17,983 nucleotides of DNA. Origin: an uncultured Muribaculaceae bacterium (lineage in GTDB: Bacteria; Bacteroidota; Bacteroidia; Bacteroidales; Muribaculaceae). Below, in pieces: positions 6,545 to 15,153 of the stretch (its first letter is position 1; the number at the start of each line of letters is the position of its first letter). Under the pieces are notes generated by a model. That model did not search any database. It saw only the letters and a program-made list of their open reading frames with translations, and was not told the DNA's origin. The stretch lies in the NCBI GenBank assembly GCA_910584665.1, contig CAJUBL010000062.1, forward strand, positions 1 through 17,983, given 5' to 3'. A program made the position numbers and the translations under genes.

Positions 6545-9094
6545 ATGCAAAGAGCTTTTTTCAACATTAGATCCATTATATTATCGATTGTTTCAATGAT
6601 AGCACTCTGTTCCTCGGCCAAGCGACAGATTGAGATTAACGTTGTGGATTCAATTTCGGCCGAACCTATTCCATACGCGGCTATATTTGTCCGCGGAACC
6701 GGAATCGGAACCCTGACCGACGAATCCGGCAAAGGAACAATCGCCCCGACAACAGGCAATACAATAATTGATGTCTCGATGATGGGCTATCGCACAGGAT
6801 CTATTGACATATCCGTAGCCGATTCCCCTGTAACCATACGGCTTCAGCCGGTCGGAGTTACTCTGGCCGAGGTAACGGTAAAGAAAAAGAAAGATCACTA
6901 CACCAAACGCAACAACAAGGCAGTCAGACTTATGGAGCGCGTACGGGCCGAAGCGGCAAAGACCGATCCGCGCCGTAATGATTACTACAGCTACAACAAA
7001 TACGAGAAAATCACACTGGCACTTAACAACTATGGAGTGAAAAAAGATTCCGCCGCCATAAAACCCGGACAGTTTGACTTTCTTCAGGAATATGTCGATA
7101 CCAGCACCGTATCAGGCAATCCTATTCTCAATATATCTGTAAAAGAAAAACTGTCGACAGTCTACAATAGAGCCAATCCACACTCAAGCAAGGAGGTAAT
7201 CAATGCCACGCGGAATATCGGCATCGACCAGATTGTCGACCAAGGTTCAATGCAGACATTTCTCAATGATGTATTACGGGAAATAGACCTGTTCGACAAT
7301 GATATCAATATATTGCAGAACCGGTTTGTCAGTCCGTTTTCCAGAATCGGAGCCGATTTTTATAAATATTATATTACAGATACAATAGGAAATAACTATG
7401 AACAGACGGTCGAACTGACATTCGTTCCGCGCACATCTACCACATTCGGATTCACCGGGAAGCTATATATCGCTACAGGAGACTCGTCTTACATGGTAAA
7501 ACGTGCCGTCATGAGTATTCCACACGAGATAAATCTTAACTTCGTTGACCGACTGCACATGATACAGGAATATACCAGAGCCTCTGATGGCAGCAGGCTG
7601 AAGACTCTTGACGACATGACCATCGAAATGTCGCTCATATCAGGTACTCAGGGATTTCATGTCGGCCGGCACACAGTCCTTGACAATCATTCGCTCTCCA
7701 GACCTCCTGAGGACGCCATTTTTAAATACCGCGGGCAGGTAATGACTCTCCCGCTGGCATCACGCCACGACGATACATACTGGATTGAAAACAGACCGAC
7801 ACCTATAACCGATGGCGAAAATCGGGTAGGGGAAATGATAGCGCGCCTGCGTGCACGCCCATTGTATTACTGGAGCGAAAAAATACTTAAAGTTCTTGTC
7901 AATGGTTATGTAGCTACTTCAGAGACAGACAGCAGGTTTGACATCGGACCGGTCAATACACTGGTCAGTACAAACGATATTGAAGGAATACGGTTCAGGA
8001 TAGGAGGTATGACCACAGCAAATCTGAACCGGCGTCTGTCTGCTCGCGGTTATATAGCCTACGGCACAAAGGATAAAAAGCTGAAATACCGGGCCGAACT
8101 TGATTTTTCCTTTATTGATAAAGAATATCACTCACGTGAATTTCCTGTCCACTCATTAAGACTGACCCACCTGTATGACGTGGACATGATCGGACAGCAT
8201 TATATGTTTACAAATGCAGATAATGTTTTTCTCGCATGGAAACGCATGAAGAACAGACTGATGACATATCATCGTGAGACCGAACTGCTTTACACACGCG
8301 AGATGCTCAACAATCTGACCTTTTCAGCATCCTTAAAACATGAGCGACAGGAAGCGACACCATTCGTTCCATTCGTCACCGTTAACGGAGCCATAGACCG
8401 ATATTACAACGAAAGCACATTAAAACTGAGCCTAAGGTATGCACCCGGCGAAAAATTTTTCCAGACAAAGACGTATCGTATTCCGGTAAATCTCGATGCC
8501 CCGGTATTCATGATTGAACACACCTACGGACCAGCCGGGATACCCGGCAACCGATTTGAGATCAACAAAACTGAGGCAAGCATACAGAAACGATTCTGGT
8601 TTTCGGCTTTCGGTTACCTTGACTGTATTATAAAGGGCGGCCATATCTGGAGTTCAACCCCATATCCGTCACTTTTATTACCTAACGCCAATCTGTCATA
8701 TACAATACAGCCCGAAAGTTTCGCTCTGATGAATCCGCTTGAATTTATCAGTGACAGCTACTTCTCATGGGATGTCACATACTGGGCCAATGGCGCTATA
8801 CTCAATTACATACCATTACTGAAACGGCTCAGGCTTCGAGAAGTCATAGCCTGCCGGGGATATCTCGGCTCGCTAAGCGACAAAAACTCGCCGTCCGTAT
8901 CCAACGGACTCTATTGTTTTCCGGATATGGCTTCTGCCACACCGATGCACGGACGTCCGTATACCGAACTTAGCGTAGGTCTTGACAATCTTTTCAGATG
9001 CCTCAGAGTAGACTATGTCTGGAGAGCGACCTATCGCGATACTCCCGGCGTCGACCGCAACGGTGTACGCATTGCGTTTCATATGACATTCTGA
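6545..9094 (+). CDS. DUF5686 / carboxypeptidase-regulatory-like outer-membrane protein
   Basis: 849 residues, exported. Residues 1-25 form a signal peptide (basic start, hydrophobic IILSIVSMIALCSSA). Residues about 27-110 are a CarboxypepD_reg-like beta-sandwich of the type at the N-terminus of SusC proteins (INVVDSISAEPIPYAAIFVRG, DESGKGTIAP, VSMMGYR, TIRLQPVGVTLAEVTV). The rest matches DUF5686 (KAVRLMERVRAEAAKTDPRR, YYSYNKYEK) with many amphipathic strands, ending in phenylalanine (IAFHMTF) as outer-membrane barrels do. There is no TonB plug domain, so it is not a SusC transporter. Function is unknown in the family. I see no lipobox: the cysteine follows IAL rather than a small residue. The start at 6545 lies only 29 bases from the divergent CYTH gene, with only a poor -7 match (TAATTTCG, 6533-6540), so the real promoter may lie inside the CYTH gene. 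Confidence 0.9.
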   Translation: MQRAFFNIRSIILSIVSMIALCSSAKRQIEINVVDSISAEPIPYAAIFVRGTGIGTLTDESGKGTIAPTTGNTIIDVSMMGYRTGSIDISVADSPVTIRLQPVGVTLAEVTVKKKKDHYTKRNNKAVRLMERVRAEAAKTDPRRNDYYSYNKYEKITLALNNYGVKKDSAAIKPGQFDFLQEYVDTSTVSGNPILNISVKEKLSTVYNRANPHSSKEVINATRNIGIDQIVDQGSMQTFLNDVLREIDLFDNDINILQNRFVSPFSRIGADFYKYYITDTIGNNYEQTVELTFVPRTSTTFGFTGKLYIATGDSSYMVKRAVMSIPHEINLNFVDRLHMIQEYTRASDGSRLKTLDDMTIEMSLISGTQGFHVGRHTVLDNHSLSRPPEDAIFKYRGQVMTLPLASRHDDTYWIENRPTPITDGENRVGEMIARLRARPLYYWSEKILKVLVNGYVATSETDSRFDIGPVNTLVSTNDIEGIRFRIGGMTTANLNRRLSARGYIAYGTKDKKLKYRAELDFSFIDKEYHSREFPVHSLRLTHLYDVDMIGQHYMFTNADNVFLAWKRMKNRLMTYHRETELLYTREMLNNLTFSASLKHERQEATPFVPFVTVNGAIDRYYNESTLKLSLRYAPGEKFFQTKTYRIPVNLDAPVFMIEHTYGPAGIPGNRFEINKTEASIQKRFWFSAFGYLDCIIKGGHIWSSTPYPSLLLPNANLSYTIQPESFALMNPLEFISDSYFSWDVTYWANGAILNYIPLLKRLRLREVIACRGYLGSLSDKNSPSVSNGLYCFPDMASATPMHGRPYTELSVGLDNLFRCLRVDYVWRATYRDTPGVDRNGVRIAFHMTF

Positions 9095-9120
9095 CAGCGC
9101 CCGGACATCTTCTAAAAAAT

Positions 9121-9134
9121 AATGTTAAAACATT
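9121..9134. repeat. AATGTT-AA-AACATT palindrome upstream of the sppA promoter
   Basis: A perfect six-base inverted repeat with a two-base spacer (9121-9126 and 9129-9134) ends two bases before the -33 TTTG. It could be an operator for the promoter at 9136-9166. It could also be part of the 3' end of the preceding gene's transcript, though it has no G+C and would make a poor terminator. Confidence 0.35.
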
Positions 9135-9135
9135 C

Positions 9136-9166
9136 TTTGTTAACTGATTTAATTGTTGTAACTTTG
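9136..9166 (+). promoter_or_regulatory. Canonical promoter of the sppA-lpxK-punA-thiL cluster
   Basis: TTTG at 9136-9139 and TAACTTTG at 9159-9166 are 19 bases apart, a full match to the Bacteroidetes consensus. The expected start is near 9173, giving a leader of about 80 bases before the sppA ATG. I see no strong hairpin in that leader. Confidence 0.8.
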
Positions 9167-9255
9167 TAACGAATGGGGTATGCCAGGCGCATTCCGCAGA
9201 GATCACACATGTAATACACTATTAATAACCATTTTAACTAAACGTTATAGCTATT

Positions 9256-11031
9256 ATGATGAAGCGTTTCATCTCGGCATTGCTCGGATCACTGGCCGCC
9301 ATATGGATATCGGTTATCCTGCTTTTCTTTTTACTGATACTCTTTGTAGCCGCCATAATATCCAATTCATTCTCCTCCCAGACAATAGCATTATCATTCA
9401 AAGACAAAAGCATACTTCATATTGAACTTAAAGGCGAACTGACCGAACGCCCCGTACAGCCAGACGTCATGAGCGAACTCTATGGTACCTCACCTCTGAC
9501 AATGCATCTGAACAACATGATCAACTCGATATCAGCCGCCGCCAATGATGACAAGATCGAAGGAATATATCTTGACTGCAAAGGAAGTATAGGCGGACTT
9601 GCCCAGCGATACGAACTCATCGAGGCACTGGATAAATTCAAGGCGTCGGGCAAATGGATTGTCGCATATGCAGACAGTTATATCCAGTCCGACTACTATA
9701 TAGCATCGGTAGCCGATGAGCTATACCTCAATCCGGCAGGAATGGTTGACGTTCATGGCCTATCGGCAACCACAATGTTCTATAAAGGACTACTTGATAA
9801 GATAGGCGTCGAAATGCAGATAATAAAAGTCGGAACATTCAAGAGTGCTGTAGAACCATTCATTCTGACAGAATCCTCAGAAGCCAGCAGACTGCAGCAA
9901 CGGGTTTTCCTTGATAACATCTGGAATTGCATCGGTAACTCCATCGCATCGGCACGCGAGGTGACATTCGAAGATGTAAACTATTGGGCAGACAGTCTTG
10001 CCATGACATTCTCACCCGAAGAATATCTTGAATACAATGTTATTGATGACCTTAAGTATCGTCATGATGTAGAAGAATATCTCAAGACTAAAACAGGCCT
10101 TAAAAGCGATGATGACCTGCGTATGATCACCCCGGATAATTATGTACAGATCGCCGATATACCACATTCCGGACGTAACAGTAACCGGATCGCAGTATTA
10201 TATGCCGTAGGCGATATTGTTGATGAAGGTGAAGGCGGAATAGTCGCATCACAGCTGGTGCCGCAGATACTCAGACTTAAAAAAAATGACAAGATCGGGG
10301 GACTCATACTCCGTGTCAACTCCGGTGGCGGCAGCGCTTTCGCTTCCGAACAGATATGGGAAGCTCTCGAACAGTTCAAATCAACCGGTCGTCCGTTCTA
10401 TGTTTCAATGAGCGACTATGCGGCATCCGGCGGTTATTACATTTCCTCAGGAGCAGATGTTATCTATGCCGAACCTGTGACGCTGACCGGATCGATCGGA
10501 ATATTCGGAATGATCCCATGTGCAAAAGACCTTATGAACGATAAGCTCGGCATTACCACCGACAACGTCAGCACGAACGCCAACGGAGATTTCCCCACTC
10601 TGATGGAACCGATGACTCCATTCCAGCGTGCGAGCATGCAGAGAGAAATAAACCGCGGTTATGAGACATTCGTAGGACGCTGTGCCCAGGGCAGACACAT
10701 GTCGGCCGATTCAATCAAAGCCATTGCCGAAGGCCGTGTATGGGACGGAAAGACAGCACTCGAGATAGGTCTTGTAGACCGGCTTGGCAGCCTGTCTGAA
10801 GCAATAGAAGACATGGCCGCACAGCTTGACTATGGCGATAAATATTGTGTCATCGAATACCCTAATCCCCAGCCCACATTCTGGGAAGCCGTATCAGGAA
10901 CCGAGGTGAAACTGAAAGAAAATATATTGAAGGAAAAACTTGGCGAAACATATAGTATTTACCGAAACATCGAGAATATAAAACATGCCTCACCCATCCA
11001 GTGCCGCATGGAAGACATCACAATACAATAA
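9256..11031 (+). CDS. sppA: Signal peptide peptidase SppA, 67 kDa type
   Basis: 591 residues, the length of the duplicated (E. coli-like) form. A membrane-bound serine protease with a Ser-Lys dyad that degrades cleaved signal peptides in the inner membrane. One N-terminal transmembrane segment (about residues 9-36) is followed by two ClpP-like domains. The general base is K196 in VGTFKSAVEPF in the first domain. The nucleophile is S391 in DYAASGGYYISS in the second. These match K209 and S409 of E. coli SppA in spacing. LRVNSGGGSAFASEQ (about 353-367) and TLTGSIGIFG are further family motifs. Two ATGs in tandem (9256 and 9259) are both usable. Its stop lies 8 bases before the lpxK ATG, so the two are probably co-transcribed. 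Confidence 0.96.
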   Translation: MMKRFISALLGSLAAIWISVILLFFLLILFVAAIISNSFSSQTIALSFKDKSILHIELKGELTERPVQPDVMSELYGTSPLTMHLNNMINSISAAANDDKIEGIYLDCKGSIGGLAQRYELIEALDKFKASGKWIVAYADSYIQSDYYIASVADELYLNPAGMVDVHGLSATTMFYKGLLDKIGVEMQIIKVGTFKSAVEPFILTESSEASRLQQRVFLDNIWNCIGNSIASAREVTFEDVNYWADSLAMTFSPEEYLEYNVIDDLKYRHDVEEYLKTKTGLKSDDDLRMITPDNYVQIADIPHSGRNSNRIAVLYAVGDIVDEGEGGIVASQLVPQILRLKKNDKIGGLILRVNSGGGSAFASEQIWEALEQFKSTGRPFYVSMSDYAASGGYYISSGADVIYAEPVTLTGSIGIFGMIPCAKDLMNDKLGITTDNVSTNANGDFPTLMEPMTPFQRASMQREINRGYETFVGRCAQGRHMSADSIKAIAEGRVWDGKTALEIGLVDRLGSLSEAIEDMAAQLDYGDKYCVIEYPNPQPTFWEAVSGTEVKLKENILKEKLGETYSIYRNIENIKHASPIQCRMEDITIQ

Positions 11032-11039
11032 TCAGTTTC

Positions 11040-12137
11040 ATGCCCCGCAATAAAGTAATAGAGAAGCTTATACTACTTCCCATGTCAAAAATTTACGGCA
11101 TGGTCACCTCATTGCGGAATTGCTTTTTCAACTGGGGCATATTCAAACAACGCGTCTTTGATGTTCCGGTAGTCGTTGTCGGTAACATAGCAGTAGGCGG
11201 TGCCGGGAAAACTCCTCATGTGGAATATATTATCGAGGCCCTGCGTAATACATACAGAATTGGAGTTTTAAGCCGTGGATACAAACGCAACACCAAAGGT
11301 TTCATACTGGCAAGCCAGCGTTCCACTCCGCTTGATATCGGAGACGAACCGTATCAGATATATCAGAAATACGGACATGATGTTACAATTGCCGTATGCG
11401 AAGACCGATGCAAGGGTATTGAGGAAATGCTGAAGATCAATCCTGATATCAGCCTGATGCTCCTCGACGATGCTTTTCAGCATAGGTATGTCAAACCTTC
11501 GGTAGCGATAGTGCTGACCGAGTTCAACCGTCCTATCTTCTTCGACAAAATGTTGCCGCTTGGACGCCTGCGTGAATCTACACGGGCCATATATCGTGCC
11601 GACATGGTACTCGTAACCAAATGTCCCGAGAAAATCAAACCCGTAGAATACCGTATCTTCAAGAACCATCTGTCGCTCTATCCCTATCAGAAGCTTTACT
11701 TCTCCAGATTCCATTACAACACATTACAACCTGTATTTCCTGATAATGCCCGGATGGTACCTTATCTTGAATATCTCAGCGATCAGGACCGTCTGCTTAT
11801 TGTCTCGGGTATTGCCAATCCCAAACCGTTCGTAAAATTCATCAAACAATTCAAACCGCTTGTAAAGATTCAGGTATTCCCGGATCACCACAACTTCTCA
11901 CGCAAGGATCTAGACCTGATATCTGCACGCTTTGAAAGCATAAAAGCACGCAATAAATATATAATAACCACCGAGAAAGATGCCGTAAGACTGGCCAACA
12001 ACCCATATTTTCCGCCATCACTGCGTCCATACATCTTTTATCTTCCGATAAAAGTTGAATTCGACGACGACTCCGGTGACTCATTTGCCGCTGATCTCAA
12101 AAAACTTATTGCCATGAGTAAAATCAGCAATAAGTAA
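11040..12137 (+). CDS. lpxK: Tetraacyldisaccharide 4'-kinase (lipid A biosynthesis)
   Basis: Phosphorylates the 4' position of the tetraacyldisaccharide 1-phosphate to make lipid IVA, at the inner face of the inner membrane. 365 residues from the ATG at 11040. The open frame reaches back to 11001, but that start would overlap sppA by 31 bases and add a non-conserved 13-residue tail. The chosen start sits 8 bases after the sppA stop and gives MPRNKVIEKLILLPMSKIYG, the usual membrane-associated N-terminal helix. The P-loop GGAGKTP lies at 53-59 (GNIAVGGAGKTPHVEY), SRGYKR at 79-84, and the catalytic DDAFQHR at 143-149, where most proteobacterial enzymes have DDGFQHR. TTEKDAVRL near the C-terminus is also typical. 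Second gene of the sppA cluster; 123 bases separate it from punA. Confidence 0.96.
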   Translation: MPRNKVIEKLILLPMSKIYGMVTSLRNCFFNWGIFKQRVFDVPVVVVGNIAVGGAGKTPHVEYIIEALRNTYRIGVLSRGYKRNTKGFILASQRSTPLDIGDEPYQIYQKYGHDVTIAVCEDRCKGIEEMLKINPDISLMLLDDAFQHRYVKPSVAIVLTEFNRPIFFDKMLPLGRLRESTRAIYRADMVLVTKCPEKIKPVEYRIFKNHLSLYPYQKLYFSRFHYNTLQPVFPDNARMVPYLEYLSDQDRLLIVSGIANPKPFVKFIKQFKPLVKIQVFPDHHNFSRKDLDLISARFESIKARNKYIITTEKDAVRLANNPYFPPSLRPYIFYLPIKVEFDDDSGDSFAADLKKLIAMSKISNK

Positions 12138-12260
12138 CCAGACCGGATTCTATATGGATCACTCATATTAAGAAGTCTGCAAAAAACATTAGACATTATA
12201 CATGTGTTATTTCAAAAAAGAATTCAAAATTGACCAATAACCTAATAATACACAATTAAT

Positions 12261-13073
12261 ATGCTGGAAAAAATCAGACAGACAGCCGATTATCTGAAAT
12301 CGTGCGTAGACGACATGCCACGTATAGCTATCATCCTCGGGACCGGACTCGGAGCACTCGTAGACCATATTGACAACAAACAATATATTCCTTATACCGA
12401 AATTCCAAACTTCCCGCTGTCAACAGTAGAGGGACACAGCGGCAATCTTATTTTCGGCACTCTCGGAGGCAAACGGGTAATGGCTATGCAGGGCCGGTTC
12501 CACTACTATGAGGGATATGACATGAAACAGGTCACATTCCCGGTACGTGTAATGAAAGCATTAGGCGTAGAGACATTGTTTGTATCCAATGCGGCCGGAG
12601 GCATGAACAAGGACTTTATTGTAGGCGATGTAATGGTTATCACAGATCACATCAACCTGTTTCCCGAGAATCCGCTCCGCGGCAAGAACTATAATGAACT
12701 CGGTCCGCGCTTCCCGGCTATGACCGAACCATACAGCAAGCGACTGATCGCTGTCGCCGACAAAATCGCGTCAGATAAACAGATACGGCTCATGCACGGT
12801 GTATACGTAGGAACTCCGGGTCCTACATTCGAAACTCCGGCCGAATATGAATATTTCCGTATCATAGGAGGAGACGCAGTAGGAATGTCAACCGTTCCGG
12901 AAGTTATTGTAGCCCGGCATGCCGACATGGAAGTATTCGGAGTGTCTGTAATCACTGATCTCGGAGGTAAGGATATAACCGAAGTACCCTCACACGAAGA
13001 TGTACAGAAAGCCGCTGTCGTAGCACAACCCAAAGTAGTGTCTATAATAAAAGAGCTGATAGAACGTATCTGA
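12261..13073 (+). CDS. punA: Purine nucleoside phosphorylase, trimeric class
   Basis: 270 residues, the normal length of trimeric PNP. Phosphorolyses purine ribonucleosides and deoxyribonucleosides to base plus ribose-1-phosphate in the cytosol for purine salvage. Motifs in order: ILGTGLG (25-31, phosphate loop), EGHSGNL (57-63), GRFHYYEGY (78-86, H81 equivalent to human H86), VSNAAGGM (108-115), PGPTFETPAEYE (186-197, E191 equivalent to human E201), DAVGMSTVPE (205-214). The residue equivalent to base-contacting Asn243 of human PNP is Asp233 (VITDLGGKD). In human PNP, the Asn243Asp change is known to raise adenosine activity, so adenosine may also be a substrate here; that is inference. The gap to lpxK (123 bases) shows no clear promoter; 40 bases separate it from thiL. 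Confidence 0.95.
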   Translation: MLEKIRQTADYLKSCVDDMPRIAIILGTGLGALVDHIDNKQYIPYTEIPNFPLSTVEGHSGNLIFGTLGGKRVMAMQGRFHYYEGYDMKQVTFPVRVMKALGVETLFVSNAAGGMNKDFIVGDVMVITDHINLFPENPLRGKNYNELGPRFPAMTEPYSKRLIAVADKIASDKQIRLMHGVYVGTPGPTFETPAEYEYFRIIGGDAVGMSTVPEVIVARHADMEVFGVSVITDLGGKDITEVPSHEDVQKAAVVAQPKVVSIIKELIERI

Positions 13074-13113
13074 GAAACAGTTAAAGAACTTATTCGGGAT
13101 CAATCTGCTAAAA

Positions 13114-14157
13114 ATGGAAGTTAAGAATACTGAGATATCAGACCTTGGCGAGTTCGGTCTCATAGACCGGCTTACAAAGGACATCAAACCTCACAACACA
13201 TCAACAGTACGAGGTATAGGCGATGACTGCGCTGTCATGCAGTATCATGACACAGAAGTCCTTGTTAGCACAGATCTGCTTCTTGAAGGAGTACACTTTG
13301 ACCTGACATATGTGCCGCTGCGCCATCTCGGATACAAGTCCGCTATAGTCAACTTCTCCGATCTGTATGCCATGAACGCCACTCCCCGACAGATCACCGT
13401 ATCGCTGGGTATATCCAGGCGTTTCACGGTTGAACATATGGACGAACTGTATCGCGGCATAAAACTCGCCTGTGATATTTACGGAGTTGACCTCGTAGGT
13501 GGTGATACAACAGCCTCTCGTCAAGGCCTTGTCATAAGCATCACATGTATAGGTGACGCACCAAAGGATAAAATTGTATACCGCGACGGCGCCAAAGATA
13601 CCGATCTCATATGCGTCTCAGGCGATTTAGGCGCGGCCTATATGGGACTGCAGCTTCTCGAGCGGGAGAAAGTAGCATCGGCAGGAAAGCCGGATTTTGT
13701 ACCGGAGTTCGGAGGCAAGGAATATCTTATAGAACGCCAGCTTAAACCTGAGGCAAGAAAAGACATCATAGCCGAACTTGACAAGGCGGGGATTGTACCT
13801 ACCTCAATGATGGACATATCCGATGGCCTGTCATCAGAACTTATGCATATATGCAAACAGAGCCACACAGGATGCCGTATATACGAGGATCGTATCCCTA
13901 TCGACTATCAGACAGCTATCATGGCCGAAGAACTGAACATGAACCTTGTCACAGCTGCCCTTAACGGTGGAGAAGATTACGAGCTATTGTTTACCGTACC
14001 GCTCCACTATCACGACAGAGTCAGGGATATGAAAGGAATAAAAGTAATAGGTCACATGACTCGCGAGGAACTGGGATGTGCTATGATAACACGTGACGGT
14101 GAGAGTGAGATACCACTTAAAGCTCAGGGGTTCAACCATATGTCAGGCGACAAATGA
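13114..14157 (+). CDS. thiL: Thiamine-phosphate kinase
   Basis: 347 residues. Makes thiamine pyrophosphate from thiamine monophosphate and ATP, the last step of thiamine biosynthesis; cytosolic. Belongs to the PurM-like (AIRS) ATP-binding fold. Motifs: RGIGDDCAV (33-41, metal and nucleotide), STDLLLEGVHFDL (52-64), VNFSDLYAMNATPR (79-92), LVGGDTTAS (127-135), MDISDGLSSEL in the second half, and GGEDYELLF (285-293). All are intact. The start is preceded by CTGCTAAAA, an A-rich upstream region usual here. It is the last gene before the strong hairpin at 14201-14244, so it is probably the end of the sppA-lpxK-punA-thiL transcript. Confidence 0.96.
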   Translation: MEVKNTEISDLGEFGLIDRLTKDIKPHNTSTVRGIGDDCAVMQYHDTEVLVSTDLLLEGVHFDLTYVPLRHLGYKSAIVNFSDLYAMNATPRQITVSLGISRRFTVEHMDELYRGIKLACDIYGVDLVGGDTTASRQGLVISITCIGDAPKDKIVYRDGAKDTDLICVSGDLGAAYMGLQLLEREKVASAGKPDFVPEFGGKEYLIERQLKPEARKDIIAELDKAGIVPTSMMDISDGLSSELMHICKQSHTGCRIYEDRIPIDYQTAIMAEELNMNLVTAALNGGEDYELLFTVPLHYHDRVRDMKGIKVIGHMTREELGCAMITRDGESEIPLKAQGFNHMSGDK

Positions 14158-14200
14158 CATCTGAAAAAGCGGAACAGAACCAGGACAATCTGCTTCTATA

Positions 14201-14244
14201 GAATTACACCCGGCTTAATAACGATATTAAGCCGGGTGTAATTT
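14201..14244. terminator. Bidirectional intrinsic terminator between thiL and aguB
   Basis: A perfect hairpin: arms at 14202-14219 and 14226-14243 (AATTACACCCGGCTTAAT and its complement), extended by one A-T pair at the loop to leave an ACGA tetraloop. The core CCCGGCTTAAT is G+C-rich and the outer pairs are A+T-rich, so each strand ends in a short run containing several T residues (GTGTAATTTCT on plus, GTGTAATTC on minus). It sits between two convergent genes, 44 bases past the thiL stop and 16 bases past the aguB stop, so it can end transcripts from both sides. Confidence 0.9.
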
Positions 14245-14259
14245 CTATCTGAATAAATA

Positions 14260-15147
14260 TCAATCACGGAAACGCCTGGTCAGATCTTCATAATAATCTA
14301 TACGGCGATCCCTGAGGAATGGCCACCATCGTCTCACCTGTTCGCTACGCTCAAGATCAATCTCTACAATCGCAGATTCCTCTCTGTCAGACGGAGCCTT
14401 GTAAAGGAACTCGCCCTGTGGCCCGACAACAAAACTGTGACCCCAGAACTGTATTCCATTGGTAATACCGCTTGGATCCGGTTCATGCCCGACACGGTTA
14501 ACAGTAACAACAGGTAACCCGTTGGCCACAGCATGCCCTCGCTGAACAGTGACCCACGCATCCTGCTGCCTCGCCTTCTCATCGGAAGAATCAGTCGATT
14601 CCCAGCCTATAGCGGTAGGATATATAAGTATTTCGGCTCCGGCAAGAGCCATCAGCCGCGCGGCCTCAGGATACCACTGATCCCAGCACACAAGGACACC
14701 AAGACGTCCGACCGATGTATCGACAGGATGAAATCCAAGATCTCCCGGGGTAAAATAAAACTTCTCATAATAAGCCGGATCGTCGGGGATATGCATTTTT
14801 CTGTATCGTCCGGCTATTGTACCGTCTTTTTCAATCACCACAGCGGTATTGTGATACAGCCCCGGAGCACGACGTTCAAACAACGAAACAACCAGTACTA
14901 TGCCACATTTTGCCGCTACAGCCATATATTCACTCAGCGAATCATCTGTAATCGGGACAGCAAGGTCAAACTCACTCGTGTTCTCTGTCTGACAAAAATA
15001 CAGAGAATCATGTAATTCCCGGTTTACAATAAGTTCGGCCCCCTGTGATGACAGATATTCTATACTGTCAATAATACGCCGTCGGTTCTCACTGACATCA
15101 GCGTTATTGGACTGTTGTATTATTCCGACTTTAAGTATTCTTTTCAT
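14260..15147 (-). CDS. aguB: N-carbamoylputrescine amidase (nitrilase superfamily)
   Basis: 295 residues. Hydrolyses N-carbamoylputrescine to putrescine, carbon dioxide and ammonia, the second step of the agmatine route to putrescine; cytosolic. The nitrilase triad is E44 (NRELHDSLYF), K117 (YRKMHIPDDPAYYEKFYF) and C154 (LVCWDQWYPEAARLMAL). The CWDQWYPEAAR segment and the PDDPAYYEK segment are typical of AguB rather than of other amidases. The residue before the catalytic glutamate is Arg, where I recall AguB proteins usually having Gln. The gene lies directly downstream of aguA with 6 bases between, confirming the pathway assignment, and ends next to the hairpin at 14201-14244. Confidence 0.95.
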   Translation of the reverse strand: MKRILKVGIIQQSNNADVSENRRRIIDSIEYLSSQGAELIVNRELHDSLYFCQTENTSEFDLAVPITDDSLSEYMAVAAKCGIVLVVSLFERRAPGLYHNTAVVIEKDGTIAGRYRKMHIPDDPAYYEKFYFTPGDLGFHPVDTSVGRLGVLVCWDQWYPEAARLMALAGAEILIYPTAIGWESTDSSDEKARQQDAWVTVQRGHAVANGLPVVTVNRVGHEPDPSGITNGIQFWGHSFVVGPQGEFLYKAPSDREESAIVEIDLERSEQVRRWWPFLRDRRIDYYEDLTRRFRD

Positions 15148-15153
15148 ATGATT

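Noticed and set aside
11001..11039. Upstream ATG extending lpxK by 13 residues
   Set aside because: Would overlap sppA by 31 bases and adds a sequence not typical of LpxK; the ATG at 11040, 8 bases after the sppA stop, fits better.
11268..11714. 148-residue minus-strand open frame inside lpxK
   Set aside because: Covers the conserved DDAFQHR region of LpxK on the other strand; a shadow frame.
14533..15015. 160-residue plus-strand open frame antisense to aguB
   Set aside because: It lies wholly inside the intact aguB gene with the full catalytic triad on the other strand; it has no promoter and a low-complexity basic composition.
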